The position numbers were made by a program, and so were the translations under genes. Of a stretch of DNA of 64,000 nt, positions 1-13,250 are shown in pieces (position 1 is the first letter of the stretch; every line of letters starts with the position of its first letter). The stretch spans positions 250,001 through 314,000 of the forward strand of contig WPIO01000038.1 of assembly GCA_009760855.2 (NCBI GenBank). The letters run 5' to 3'. The notes beneath the pieces were generated by a model. That model saw only the letters and a list, made by a program, of their open reading frames with translations. It did no database searches and was not told the DNA's origin. The stretch is from Cristatella mucedo. Taxonomy: Eukaryota > Bryozoa > Phylactolaemata > Cristatellidae.

Positions 1-345
1 GGCAAGAAGAGGCAGAAATGAGGGAAATGGCAGAAAGCATGACAACACTGGAGAAAAAAACACTCTGCTCGGTGAAAGCTCCATAAAAAAATAAGCCTTG
101 CTCTATGAAGACGAAGGCAGTCACCATTTGGACCATAGGGGTGCAAGCACTATCACAAGAAAAGAATATATGGAATCAACTGCAATTTCCCAAGTGCTCA
201 CCCTAAATGATATTGGCTACCTGAAGTCTGCTAAAACCTCTGTTTTACACGTCACTCCAAAGCAACTTTGAACTGAATTAGTACTACGAGGATCAAAACT
301 TCCTTCGAGTTTACACCCGGTAGCTTAAAAAACCAGGGCTTCTTT

Positions 346-522
346 TTTAAATAAATAAATCCTAGCTGATTAAACAGCCTCTTTTGTATAGCGACCGAAG
401 AGCCTTTACGGCTATCACCACCGCTTGCAGTGGCGATAAAGGATCGCCCCACCGCAGGAATCGAACCCACGACCTCGGGACCGAGACCGTGAAAGCAACC
501 GCCTTACCTAGTGTGCCATCAC
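346..522 (-). mobile_element. SINE-1 copy (near full length)
   Basis: Read on the minus strand it starts gtgatggcacactaggtaag (A-box-like), has B-box-like gggttcgattcc, an internal stem (atcgccactgcaagcggtgg) and the tail gctatacaaaagaggctg...aatcagctagg. This is the layout of a tRNA-derived Pol III SINE. Confidence 0.8.
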
Positions 523-2495
523 TTTTTCACTCGAAAGCTGAATTCCTGCCAGTCTGACCCTAAACAGATTTGTAAGACAGTAAACCATTTACTGGCCAAT
601 GCTGAGAGGTCTGACTCCCCAGATATTAAGGGCTCAGCCGAAAAGTTATCAGCCTTCTTTACTGAAAAAATTGTGCATATTCGTGCCTCCAAAAAGCCCC
701 CTCCGACTAAAGTAATTGTGGTGTCACAACCTGTGACCTTCCTTAAAAGGTTTTCCGAGGTTTCTGCCTGCGATATGGCTACCTTAATAATGTCTAGCAA
801 AAAGAGCTCGTCTCCTGAAGACCCTATACCGTCATCTCTGTGGTCATCACTGGCAGACCCACTTATCCCTGCCATAACCGAGATTTGTAATGCTTCTTTG
901 GGAAAATGGGTCGTCCCCAAGTCCTTTGAATCGGCAATCGTTAGACCCATATTTAAAAAGCCTGGATTTGAGACAGAGATCCTTGCAAGCTATCACCCAT
1001 TTTTCCATCTTTCTTTTTGTCTAAGATTCTTGAAAAAATGTCGCTAAGCAGCTGGTTGCACATATTGAAAAGCATGAAATGTCAGAAACATTTAAATCGG
1101 GGTTTAAGAGGCAGCACTCGACTGAAACTGCTCTCCTCCGTGTTAACAAGGATATTCTACGTGGCAACGATGACGGTAATGTCACTGCCCTAGCTCTGCT
1201 AGATCTGTCAGCTGCCTTCGACACCATTGATCACAATGTTCTACTTGAACGGTTGAGAACAACGATCGGTCTGGCAGACGAAGCACTGGTGTGGTTTAAA
1301 TCGTACTTGTCTGATCGTGTTCAATCCGTGTCGTATAGGAGTCAGGTCTCACCCACGAGACGGGTCACCAGTGGAGTCCCTCGGTTCCTTGCTGTTCTCC
1401 ATTTATACTCAACCTCTGGGAAAAGTGACTAAGGCCCATGGAATAAAATATCACTTTTATGCTGACGATACTTAGCTGTATTTGTTTTTCAAACCGTCGA
1501 AATCTGCTGCGGCAACTGAGAAACTGAATGCTTGCCTTGCCGACATTCGATCCTGGATGTCGGGAAACTTCTTGAAACTAAATGACGACAAAACCGAACT
1601 GCTGCTCATTGGACACCCTAAGCGTGTGGCCGGATTAAAAGGCCTTGCTCTTCTAATAGGTGATGCTGTTGTGCGACCATCACCACGTCCTCAAAGTTTA
1701 GGTGTCGTTTTCGACAGCTGCCTCAATTTTAAAAGCTTCATTCGGAAGACTGCTTCTAAGCTAACCATCACGTTCGATCCCCGTCAAAGATTAGGGGCTG
1801 TCTTCCACAGTGGCTTGTAAAAAATGTTTAACTAGCTTCTTAGTTCTGTCTCGGCTTGATAGTTGCGATTCCCTTTTGGCTGGGCTACCAAAGAAAGCAA
1901 CTAGGCCACTGCAGCTGACTATGAATATGGCTGCAAGGCTAGTCTTCAAGTCCCTGAGGTTTGAGCACGTGTCTCCTTTGCTAAAAGAACTAGGATGGAT
2001 ACCGGTTGAGCAACGGATACAGAACAAAGTTCTTACACTGACCCACAAGGCCCGCCACGGCTTGGCTCCTTCGTACCTAGCTGAACTGCTTCACCAGTTT
2101 CAGCCTGTTCGCCCCCTCAGGTCCTGTGTGGACAATAAATTAGCTGTTCCATTCCTCTGCTTAAAGGCCGTTGGCGACAGAAGCTTTAGCTCTACAGGTC
2201 CTAAACTGTGGAACTCACTTCCACAATTCTTACGCAGCTATATCTACTCTCCTGCTGCCGACTATGGCTCATCCTTTTCAGCGGTCCTGAGTTGCTACTT
2301 CCATGCTACTCACTATCTCAATTGCTCTCCTGACTCTGCTATGCTTTCCATTTTCTCTTTGTTACGTGAGACGAAGTCTGATGGCTACCGAATGCGTACT
2401 GAAAGCCGCTTGGTCTGTGAGTGCGCTATACAAAACTCTCCTGCGTAAAGCCAACATGGTCTTTGTGGCTTTGTGGAGATGCAGACGGTGATACA
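523..2495 (+). pseudogene. LINE-A copy 1, reverse transcriptase pseudogene
   Basis: A CR1/L2-type non-LTR retrotransposon ORF2 remnant. In several frames it carries the RT N-terminal region (EDPIPSSLWSSL), FKRQHSTETALLRVN, LALLDLSAAFDTIDHN, the YADD catalytic block near 1460 interrupted by a stop just after it, and the C-terminal region ending with GPKLWNSLPQFLR. Frameshifts and stops make it inactive. The endonuclease part is missing (5' truncated). A SINE-1 copy abuts its left end. Confidence 0.85.
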
Positions 2496-2824
2496 TAAAT
2501 AAGAGAGTCCATCTTGTCCCAGTGATGCTGTCAGATAAAACATGATTATCTTCAGCTTGCAAGAACAACGTTCACAATTGGCAACTGATACATGAGCTAT
2601 AGAGAGAAGAACTTGCATAGAAAACTCTCAGATTAGAAAACGCGTCGTCTTCTCCCTAACGAATGACGAAATAGCTGGCGGAGCTTGGTCTGGTCGAGTG
2701 TTTTCAAAAGTCGCCCAACTTCCATCAAGAAACCAAATTTGACATCAAGATCTGGGAGCCGGGAAAACGTAGTTGTAATTTCTCGTCGGAGAAGTCTATA
2801 CCGTTCTTAATTATTCTAGCTGTA

Positions 2825-3447
2825 GAGGAAGTCTCCTGAATGAAGCTTCTAAAATTTAGGCAGCTGTCGAAAACGACACCTAAATTTCGAGCACGTGGTG
2901 ATGGTCGCACAACAGCATCCTCTATTAAAGGTTTGATCGTCGTTTAATTTCAAGAAATTTTCCTACATCCAGGATCGAATGTCGGCACAGCAAGCACTCA
3001 GTTTATCAGTTGCTGCAGAAGATTCAGACGGCTTGAACGACAAATACAGCTAGCTATCGTCAGCATAAAAGTGATATTATATTCCGTTGGGCTTGATCAG
3101 TTTTCCCAAAGGTTGAGTATAAATGGAAAATAGCAAGGAGCAGAGGACGGACCCTTGAGGGACTCCACAGGTGACCCGTCTCGTGGGTGAGACCTGACCC
3201 CCACACGACATGGATTGAACACGATCAGACAAGTACGATTTAAAATACGCCAGTGCCTCGTCTACCAGACCCATCGTCGTTCTCAATCGTTCAAGTAGGA
3301 CATCGTGATCAATGGTTTCGAAGGCAGCTGATAGATCTAGCAGAGCTAAGGCACTGTCATTTCCGTCATCGTTGCCGCATTGAATGTCATTGTTAACACG
3401 GAGGAGAGCAGTTTCAGTCGAGTGCTGCCTTTTGAACCCCGATTGAA
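2825..3447 (-). pseudogene. LINE-A copy 2, reverse transcriptase fragment
   Basis: Minus-strand match to copy 1: FKRQHSTETALLRVNNDI, LDLSAAFETIDHDVLLERL, the GVPQGSVL block and, after a short gap, LGVVFDSCLNFRSF. Stops follow YAD near 3065. It lacks both ends and lies opposed to copy 1. Confidence 0.8.
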
Positions 3448-4164
3448 ATATTTGGCCTCGTTCAGCATAGAGACAGAAACACTGGAGAAAATTGACTTTC
3501 AATCTGTAATAGACCAGTTTGCCACGTTCAAGGCCAAGAAAATTTACCTAAGTTAAAGAGCTGGGATAGCTACCTTGTACCTTTACTACCGTGAATCAAA
3601 GAGTCTCCACTCGAAACGCCTGCTAGCGTGTGGTTTTTGCATTTCTTCTGTGGCGGACCTAGTTTGCAGCAATTTTCGACAAGGAGAGGGGACGTCATTT
3701 GTAGCTTTGTCCCCGGGTGCCAAAAGGTCTCGCTATGCCACTGTATCCATGGCATTTGCGACCGTGCATTGAGGCACCACTTCCACCGATTTTATCATGC
3801 ATCTAAAGGACGATTTCGTGCACTGTGTTTGTGGCAAAGGGCTTCAGCTCAGGAGCAGTGCAGGCGGTTGGTAACGGAAGTGAAGCCATCGACCCACCTC
3901 ACCACTCCTCGACGGTGCTAAAGTCCACCTTTTGGCAGATCGATGCGGTAGCTCGCGATCAGTAAAAGCTTTTGGCGAGGACTCCGCGAACGTTAGCACC
4001 TTGTACTTCCTCCTCTAGGCGGTTCTATAGAGAGTAGAAGACCATCCATCTATGGCGTGCGAAATCTGCTGCATGCTAGGATGTGGGGCTGGAAGGTCAT
4101 TGAGGCCCTCGTTTCTTCGTATCAGGGGTGTCCATCAAGGAGCTAAAGACAGATAAGGACCAGC

Positions 4165-4812
4165 ATGTGCGATCAGGCGATTGCAGCTGGTGCAAAACTC
4201 CGCAGCTAGACTTGTCTGCCGTGAGCATCGCAGTTGCCACATTACTCCACTTCTCGCCGATCTGCACTGGCTACCAGTCAAGCAACGGATTGACTTCAAG
4301 GTTTTGTCGCTCACGTTTAGGTCCCTTCATTCTATGGCTCCAGCCTATTGGTCAGATATACTACCCCATCAGGACAAGCATCCTACCACCCGCTTTTCGG
4401 AATCCAACAGTCTGGAAATACCTCGTACAAACCTTAAATCCTTTGGAGACCGAGCATTTAGTTCATATGCTCCCAAAGCCTGGAACTTCCTCCCGACCTG
4501 CGTCAGAACATTCCCTGACCTGACCACATTTAAAAGGAACTTTAAAAGACACCTATTTAGGACGGCATTTAGTGGGTCCCTGTGATTCGTCCTTGATGTG
4601 CTTATGCCTGCTGACTCTGTGCATGCTGCCACTAACCACATTTGCATGCTGACCCTGTGCATGTCACCCCTAACCATATTATTCATTTCGTTTGTTTTTC
4701 AAGCATGATTTTACTTACCATTCAATTGCATATCACTTTACAGCAAATGTAAAGCGCCTAGAGAGAGATTAAGTTCTCTGAGGGCGCTTTATCAAGTGAA
4801 TTATTATTATTA
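4165..4812 (+). pseudogene. LINE-B copy 1, C-terminus and 3' tail
   Basis: Encodes the end of a CR1/L2-type ORF2 (QNSAARLVCREHRSCH, LLADLHWLPVKQRIDFKVL, APKAWNFLPTCVRTF). A 3' UTR follows with a potential stem (gcgcctagagagag...ttctctgagggcgc) and an (ATT)n tail at 4800-4812. The other four-fifths of the element is missing. Confidence 0.82.
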
Positions 4813-5084
4813 TTAGTAAGGTCAAGTCGCGGAGGGACAGGAAGTCAAGGAAGGAAGGTCAAGAAGACAGACAAGATCAAGTCAAGGAGGAAGGAGCGAA
4901 AACTTTGTAGGAATCGAAGCGAAAACATCAACTGCAAGGAATTTACCGAAAAACTTGGAATCAAACGCGTGCTTGAGCGGGATCAGGCTGCCATTTTACT
5001 GTTACTTCAGTGAATCATTTCTTGATTTTCTGCAGCAACGTGTTGCTGAACGAAGGATGACGAAAGGCAAGCGGGAGACGATAC

Positions 5085-5822
5085 ATTCGTCAAGTTTAGC
5101 AGCTTTCTGCAACGCTCCGTTGGTGTAGCCCAGGAGCCAATGGACATTTGTCGGATGCAAGTCGGTCAGCGTGCAAGTGTGGTTAGCGGCATCAAGCAAC
5201 AGTGTCAGCACGCATAAGCACACGAAGGACGAATCATAGGTACTCACTACATGCTGTCACAAATAGACGAGTTTTTAGCATCTTTCTAAGGGTCAAGTCA
5301 GGAGATGTCGTGACGCAAGTCGTGAGTTCCAGGCTTTGGGAGCATACGAACGAAAGGCGCAGTCTCCAAAGGATTTGAGGTTTGCACGCTGTATGGGTAA
5401 ACAATTCGATTCCGAAGAGCAGGTGGTACAATGCTTAGCCTGGTGGGGAAGTAGATATGATAACTAGGCAGAAGCCAAAGAATGGAGGGACCTAAAAGTT
5501 AGTGACGAAACCTTGAAGTCGATGCATTGCTTGACTGGGAGCCAGTGCACGTCAGCGAGAAGTGGTGTGACGTGGCAACTGCGACGCTCACGACAGGCAA
5601 GCCTAGCTGCAGAGTTTTGCTCCAGCTGTAAGCGCCTGATTGCACAGGCCCGTAGACCAGCAAGCAGTGAGTTACAGAAGTCAAGACGGGATGTTACAAA
5701 TGCATGGACCAATTTAGACGTGGTATCCATGTCTAAGCAAGCCTGAGTTTTAGCAATGTTATATAGTTGAGTGACTGCAGCCTTGCGAGAAAAGACAAAG
5801 TGCATCTTTTCTCTGATCTTCC
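5085..5822 (-). pseudogene. LINE-B copy 2, C-terminus
   Basis: Minus-strand copy of the same ORF2 end: LVHAFVTSRLDFCNSLLAGL, QNSAARLACRERRSCHV, LLADVHWLPVKQCIDFKV. A frameshift precedes the last segment. It faces copy 1 (4165-4812) tail to tail. Confidence 0.8.
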
Positions 5823-6107
5823 TTTATAAGTTGCAACTCACCTTGATGGCATTCATTAGGACAGAGAGTGACTGCGTCGCAACCCCAAATCCCTTGGAGG
5901 AAAGTGGGGTTGGCCACTTTTTGCAAAACGGCCAAAGTTCAAGGCTGATAAAAGATACAGGCCGATTTACAGTACGTGCAAGCAGACTTGAGTGTGGCGG
6001 TCCCCTACAAACTAGAGAAACATGTTCTGACTGGCTTAGCTGAATTCCAATTGTCCAGAAATAAAGAGAATTAGTGGTCTTCAAGTCCAAAAAAGAGGGA
6101 CTTGTCA

Positions 6108-6260
6108 ATACTAGCTGATTTAACAGCCTTTTTTGTATAGCGATATAAGAGCCTTAACGGCTATCACTATTGCTTGTAGTGAAGGATCGCCCACTGCAGA
6201 ACTCGAACCCACATCGGTCATTAGGAGCAAGCACCTGCACATCCTGGGCCATCGCGGCCC
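6108..6260 (-). mobile_element. SINE-1 copy, diverged
   Basis: Tail actagctgatttaacagcc and body gagccttaacggctatcac match SINE-1; the head is rearranged and ends ggccatcgcggccc. Confidence 0.65.
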
Positions 6261-6552
6261 TTAATAGCAAGCCCGCCAAACAGGGGGTGTTACAATGCAG
6301 CCGTACAATAGCCATTACATACATACGAGCTGTACAAGCAATATACAATGCAGCTGCACTTTGCCATTCTACTCAGTGCATTCTACAGCGATGTTACCTG
6401 AGCGCTAGCAGGTGTGCATTTTCTTTGAGACTAAAGAGCATCACTGTAATTAATTAATTCACCCATTTTTTGCCAAATAATGCTTAACAGCAATAGCGCT
6501 TATGTCTCACTGAGCTCTTAGATGCTTAAATATGGCAGAGGTGACAGAAGCT

Positions 6553-6712
6553 TCTTGAACGGTTAGCCCAGCGGTTAAGCGCTTGCACTTCAGGGTCGCG
6601 GGTCGCGGGTTCGAGTCCTTGAACAGGGAGAGTCCTTCATCGCCCATCGAAAGCGTTGCTGAAAGCCGTTAGTTCTCCGGCCCCTACATAAGCAAGGCTG
6701 TTAAATAAAATT
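6553..6712 (+). mobile_element. SINE-1-related tRNA-like SINE
   Basis: A-box-like tagcccagcggttaagcg, B-box-like gggttcgagtcc (after a small duplication of gggtcgc), and a tail caaggctgttaaataaaa. A diverged subfamily of SINE-1. Confidence 0.6.
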
Positions 6713-6971
6713 ATCGTTACTCTTTTAATTTTACTGATATTGTTAAAAATTTCACTAGCTTGCACTAAATAGAACTCTTGTCCAGTCACCCAGTGGACGA
6801 TCAAGTGGCAGAAAAAGCATGACACTTGCCATGCCAAAGACACGAGCGGAATGCTGAATTCAGTTGTAGCTTTCTCTTATTCTGAATTCAGTTGTATAAA
6901 ATTTGTAGCACTAGTTAAAAAAGTTGTAGAAAATATCTGAAATGCTTAATTCAGTTGTAGTTGTTGAGTTC

Positions 6972-6973
6972 TA

Positions 6974-7023
<50 letters not shown>
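6972..7023. repeat. (CT)n microsatellite
   Basis: Nearly pure CT dinucleotides. Confidence 0.95.
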
Positions 7024-7025
<2 letters not shown>

Positions 7026-7224
7026 AGACGCATAAATTTGAAATGACAATTTACTCATGCTGCCGAAAAGTATTATTTAATAGTGGCAAATTCTGCGCCA
7101 TTATGCTTGGCTAAGCCTTATTTTCGACGTCTTCCGGTTGGTACGAAGCTGCTTCTCCGTATCGGTTCCGGGTATCTTCTGGTCATTAAGCCAAGCTCTT
7201 AGCCTAAGAGGAAGTTTCTCGCAC

Positions 7225-7372
7225 TTGGCCACCCAGGAGTCGTCGTGGTCGCAGGGGTCGTCGTGGGTTCGAGTGCCTCAGCAGACAATACCCGATACCC
7301 TGCCGCAAGCGGGCGATAGCCGCAAAGGCTCTTCTGCCGCTATATTGATGAGGCAATTAAAACAGCCAGCCT
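7225..7372 (+). mobile_element. SINE-1 copy, degenerate head
   Basis: gtgggttcgagtgcc, then gcgatagccgcaaaggctct and tctgccgctatattgatgag follow the SINE-1 layout. The A-box region is poor. Confidence 0.5.
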
Positions 7373-8405
7373 GTATTTTTACTTTCACTTAACTGTGCAT
7401 GCCGTCAGCCGGGGGTCCGCTAAGAGCCGGATACGTAAATGAGCCGGACGTTACTCTCTACTTTTACTGCCGTTCTGACGAAAGAGCGGTCGGCGCATGC
7501 GCATCGACAGGCGTATCCGCCCCCTCGACACCCCCTCCGTATCCGCCCCCTCCCCTATCCTACACGGAGCCCTGGAACAGCCTGGACAGTAGCTGTGTCC
7601 CAAGCAGGTAGATGCTGGCTAGTGGGTGACCGGGGTCACGGAGAGAACGCGGGCTCTCTCTCGAAGGGTGGCACTGATTTCAACAAATCTAAGAAAAGCT
7701 GTAGACGGCAGGCCAAAGCTGCCGCCTCTATTACCCGGTGCAAGCATCAACGATCCAGAGGTGCTACCGGGATGAAAGTGTGCCTCCAAATCTGTCGCCA
7801 ATCGAATCTAACCTGCCTCGGGCGACCGATTTTGAGACGGGCGCGAGGGCTTCGAGCGCACACGAATCCACTTCCAGCGCCGTAAACTGCTCACCTTGTC
7901 TGCGATGTCGGTGCGAAAAATTCTCCCATGTGCCATGCAGGTCGGAGAGTCTTTCTTCTCCGGCCTTGCAAGTCCGGACCTCCTTTCAATCTGGCAGACA
8001 GCTGCGACCTGACGATGGGTTTTCCGGTAATAACTGATCGATCAGTAGTTCAGTAGCTATCGAAAGCGTACGTGCACGCATGCCCGCTCAGGTGCCTATG
8101 CACAAGAACACTTGTATATGTTCGAGAGTATGCTCGCGGGCGCACAGGTGCAAATTAGTGGGACCAAGTACAATGCATCAGACAAAGAGAGGCTGTAACA
8201 AAGTGCTGACGTGAAGGTGGGACGTGATTTCCGGGGATATGCAACCACCAATTCATAGCACTCCACATTAATTTGAATAGCACTAGAAAGCGAAGGTACT
8301 TCCCAAAGCACACACTAGGCGAGTGGCAGGGTTGATTAATAACGGACATCTGCACTGTCTTCCCATGAGGCCTATGCACAATTCGGCGACGAAAAATATC
8401 CGCCG

Positions 8406-8580
8406 GTGAGATCACGAGGTAGCGAGCTTCGGCAAAAATAAAAGGGGCCAAAAGGACGTGAGATCATTGGCGAGCTTAGTTAAAGCTAAAGGTGCGACCA
8501 GGTGTGTAAGATTGGTGGCGAGCCTAGCTAAAGAAAAAGGTGCAACGAGGCAGGTGAGATCGGTGGCGAGCTTCATAAAA
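8406..8580. repeat. 48-bp tandem repeat, about four copies
   Basis: The motif gcgagc and its neighbours recur at 8423, 8471, 8519 and 8567, a strict 48-bp period. The period is a multiple of three and one plus-strand frame (8458-8640) stays open. Confidence 0.75.
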
Positions 8581-8718
8581 AAATGCCACGCAGTGCTGAA
8601 ACTGCTACTGCAACCGCAGCCATGTCCAGAGTCAGGTTAATCATTTGCTTGCTCCCACCAGCGTAGAAATTAAGACCAAGAATTGCATACTTCTAGATCG
8701 AAACCAGCTGATCGCATG

Positions 8719-8948
<230 letters not shown>

Positions 8949-10811
8949 CCATCGCTCAAGCCTCACCTCAAACCTATCTGTACCAAATCTAAATGCCGGT
9001 AGCTTAGAGCCTAATAAAAAACCAATAGAATGTGCTCTGGCGGGCTCTTACCGAGCTAGCCGTTCGAAGTCCAATGCCCACAATTAATGCTCCCCCGGGC
9101 GTTTATCAAGTGTCTGGGTAGTTCCGGTGACCTCTTCCTTCAAGGGCCTTATTCCAGATGCTTTCGGTCCCATTTACTGAACCAGCCACCCCTGCATGCC
9201 GTACGCCCTCGCAGTTGGGCTCTGACAGCCTAGCCAAGGTGGAAAATCTAGCGAGTGCTCTGCACTTCGCAGAGCACCTGCTGCCTGGCTGGCTGGCTCT
9301 TCAGCGCTGACTTCCTCAGTTTTACTTTGCTCTCTCCACTCACTCACCCACGTACTCCTGCCCCCCCTCCGGTGGACGCAACATCTCGCTTGACTTCGAA
9401 AAGCTCGAGGGGCTACGTCCACCACAGGATCCCTGGACATCTGCAGGATCCCGGAGCATATTCGGCGAACACTCGTCACGCTTGCTATAGCTGGACGCAG
9501 CGATGAGTCGGTTCTGGCATCGCTGCTGCTGCCAGCTGCTGCCCTCTGGGCAGACGTCTCGCTTTCATCGAGAGGCGAAAGTCACGTGCTCAAGTGCCAA
9601 GACCATGACGTGTGAAGGAAAGAATCTGGTGTGCCGACGTTTCGACGCTCGCAGCTTGTTATGACCCTTCAGAGTCTTCGCCGCTAGCTGCACAGCACCG
9701 AACTGAAGAAACCATTCCACCTCAGGATGGCATGGCTGGCTGGCTGGCTGGCGCTGCAAACCGATAAGCCAAGACAATCGTGAGAAAGATTACCAATCGG
9801 CGACCTGAGCCGCCTAAACGGATGCTAACAAAGTCAGCTGCTCCGGCGGCAGCTATTGCGACTCTGATATTGCGATATCTGAGGAAAGTCGAAGGCCCAT
9901 GCGTGCCCATACTATGGGCATGGGCACGCACTAAAGTGTCAACACAGAAGGGTGACTGAGAATTTGACCTCGGCATGCTGCTCGCCGGAGAAGTCCGAAG
10001 TAGAGAGGCTTGCCTCCTCATCTGAACCCTTCCTCAGTATGCCATGCTCAGTATACGGTCGACAACACTTGAGGGAGCCAACGAGGGAGCCATGCAACAT
10101 GGCTACTGTCAGCTATGTCAACATGTCAACATGGCTACTGTCAGCTGAGCCTCGGAGCCAGTGACTACACCGTCAGCAGCACGGACCGTTATCAGCCGAG
10201 ACACTGAGAGGTGGTTGCCCGGCGTATCTCGGAGCTGCGGTCAACGCACGCGACGTGAGGCGGCGAATGAGCGATGAGCAAATCCGCAGGAATAGCAGGA
10301 AGCTTTGCCAACGTGCGGCTTGTCGGCCAAACGGGTGGCAAAGAGGGCGAGCAGACATGAGGTTTGCAGATGACAGGGCGGCTGGAACGGAAGCAGCAAG
10401 ATGAATTCTCTGTGACAGAGCTCCGTCCTGTGTTTCTCGAAGCTCGGTCGCACGAGGCACAGACACATTGCGTGTGGCACATTGCACCAGTTATAAACAC
10501 CACGGCGCCAAACCAGATTGCACACTGGACCACCACAGCCACCCCAACGTATGCAACAATGGCACATAGGTAGATGCATGTTTGCATGAACTCTCGTCCG
10601 AATGAGTTTTTTTTTGGGATTGCCAAATCCTAGTCGAACTTTTCGGTTTAGCAGCCAGCTGCGGTCTGCCTGATAATCTAATGTAACCAAGTTTCCGAGG
10701 GGACATCCAGCTGTGACATCAATTTCCGGCCAGGCCAGGCATGGCTTGACAAGCAAATTCTTAATTTAGCAAGCCTCGGCTTGCTTTGCTTTGCTCGCTT
10801 TGCTGCTCGGA

Positions 10812-10846
10812 TGGTGGGAGGGAGGGAGGGGAGGGGAGGGGCGGGC
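10812..10846 (+). repeat. G-rich tract with quadruplex potential
   Basis: Runs of three to four G separated by single A or C (ggtgggagggagggagggga and following). Confidence 0.7.
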
Positions 10847-11056
10847 TGTTTAGTTTGCAAGTGCAGCCTGGCAGCTGCACGTAGCCAACCAAGCGGCTGC
10901 CCTTCTTGTCTCCTGCGGACACAGCCATCTTTTTGCTTTGACTCAAAAGGCTAGCCAGATCAGCAGGAGCTGTATCTGAGATTCACGTCGTAGTTTCAAC
11001 CGACTTGTCTATGTTTATTTGTTTAGTGGCATCCTACGAGGCAGCCCGCGAACAAG

Positions 11057-11058
<2 letters not shown>

Positions 11059-11111
<53 letters not shown>
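11059..11111. repeat. (GA)n microsatellite
   Basis: Pure GA dinucleotides followed by a purine-rich tail to about 11145. Confidence 0.95.
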
Positions 11112-11116
<5 letters not shown>

Positions 11117-12956
11117 AGGAACAGAGGAGAGAAAAAGAGAGAGGCGGGCATTATGCTATACGGTAGCTGCACCCGAGGGGCCTGGTGGATGGGCTAAAAA
11201 AAAAGCACAGAACGAGGCTCACGAAAAAGGCTCAGCCTCATGCGATTGGCAGCCCCTAATGTCCGTCTGGCACCTGCTGCCCTTTGGGAGGCTTTGTCCT
11301 TCAACAATAACGCCCGCCAACAGTCCGTTGGCCGGCCGCACTGCCGCACGGCAGTGCAGGGAGCCCTCTCAGCCGCCTACCGCAAGCTGCACCGCCGGAC
11401 GGAGAACCGGCCCCAGGCCACGGCCAGGGCACAGCACCCGCATACTAGTCAGTCCTGATTGCGAGAGCCCGGCATGGTCAGCAGTAAGCAGGCATTCAGG
11501 TAGCGCTACGCAGAACCATTGCTTGGAACCGGTACTCCTCCGACCACGGATTCGGTTGGACACTTGTGCAGTTCGATTGCATGCTGGCTGGTACCGCTCC
11601 TTTCCTGAACAGCTGGTGGGAGCATAAACATAAAAAAAATCCCCGAGAGGGGCCTGTGCACAGCAGTGGTCAGCTTCTAAGTTTGAGTGAGGCGTTGACA
11701 CAGGCCGATAACCCGCTGGTGAACAGATGGTGGATTCACCATCGGGGTCGGCCAAGGGACAGCCGGGGTCGAGGTGAGGAGACTCGAGTGTGAAAAGGGG
11801 GCGAAGGCAGATGTGCGTCTTGGGGCTCCGTGCCTTGTGCAATACACCGTTGGCGTTGTTCATCGGCTGGCTCTCTGATGTATGAACCAAACTACAACTT
11901 GGGGGTGGGTGGGTGGCAGAGCAAGTGCTTACAGCTGCTATTGCTAAGGCGTTTCGTTCGGCGAAAGCCGGGCGAGGGAAGACCACATTGGCAGAAGGGT
12001 CGCTCCTCTCCCTCGCGAGGTCAGCGGTCGTCACGTTGCTGGCCTCAGCTGAAGCACCAAGAGGCGCTGCACGCTGCTGCCTGCGTGCCAGTGCTAGTGT
12101 CAGCGAACTGGCACTGAACTCCTGGAGCCCACCAGATGCCGACCGACGCAAGAGGTCACCACCGTTAAAGGTTGCACCGATTCCAGACGGCCACTGCCGT
12201 CGACCGTCAGCCTACATCTGCTCGGTGAAGTTTAAGGAACGGTTTAAAAAAAAAAAAAGGATCAGCTGTGATGCGCTTGAGGTCGGCTGTGGATGTTCGA
12301 GATGCGCATTCACGATATGGAGGGCTGCTAGAGCATCGTATCGTGGCAGCATCATTTAGGGCACGACGCTCCGGAGGACGGACAGCTGCAATGAACGATG
12401 CCATGCTGCAACGAACGTTTAATCTGACCAAACGAAGACACTGACGAGATTCATGCGGATTCACTCCGAGTCACCGAGAGTTGACCCGACGGTTGAGAGG
12501 GTCGACCTCGCTGTGGCAGCGCCCTGGTTTTAAGCTGTCGGGCTTGCAGGCTGTGCAGGGCAGGTGCCAGGCTGCCACAGGAGATGGACCGCCGCCGCGG
12601 CAGGAGCGCTCCTACGAGGTGTCAGCAGGACTACATACAAGCTCGCCCGGTCTGGCTGCCTGTCTCCAGAGCTCGCGATTTCGAGGGCTCGATCACGAGG
12701 GGTCGCGATGGCTTGCTCATTTTTCGCTGCAACGAGGCACCAGCCGTTGCCGGCCACGCCGGCTGGCCCTACGCCAGCCAGTGCAGCGCCCAGCGTTACT
12801 GGGACCCACTCCGAGCATGGTTCTCAACGGGCGAGCAGCAGTGCGAGCTATCGCCGGGAGAGCACTGCATTCGAGGCCAATGACACTGCACGGTACGACG
12901 ACTTAACGGCAGTCACTCACTACAATGAGCAGCGGAATGGTGAATGAGCTGGAAGG

Positions 12957-13250
12957 TGTTTGTTCTTACGAAACGGCAACTTCTCTTCCGCTGCCGACAA
13001 TGGCTCATCCTTTTCAGCGGACCTGAGCTGCTAACTTCTATGCTACTCACTACCCTAACTGCTCTCCTGACTCTGCTATGCTTCCCACTTTCTCTTTGTT
13101 TCGTGAGACGAAGTCTGTTGGCTACCGAATGAGTACCGAAAGCCGCTTAGGCTGTGAGTGCGATATACAAAACTCTCCTGCTTAACACACACATGGTCTT
13201 TATGACTTTGTGGAGTTACAGACGGAGATACATTACATTACATTACGCGT
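12957..13250 (+). repeat. LINE-A 3' end fragment, left arm
   Basis: Matches the last 290 bases of LINE-A (compare 2230-2495), ending in tacattacattacattac, a short-tandem tail typical of L2-like elements. It pairs with the inverted copy at 13590-13872. Confidence 0.82.

Noticed and set aside
10094-10146. Direct repeat of caacatggctactgtcagct
   Set aside because: Two short copies only; probably local replication slippage with no further structure.
11369-12151. A 260-codon minus-strand open frame
   Set aside because: No recognisable motif, overlapping long frames on the other strand and high GC content; likely chance.
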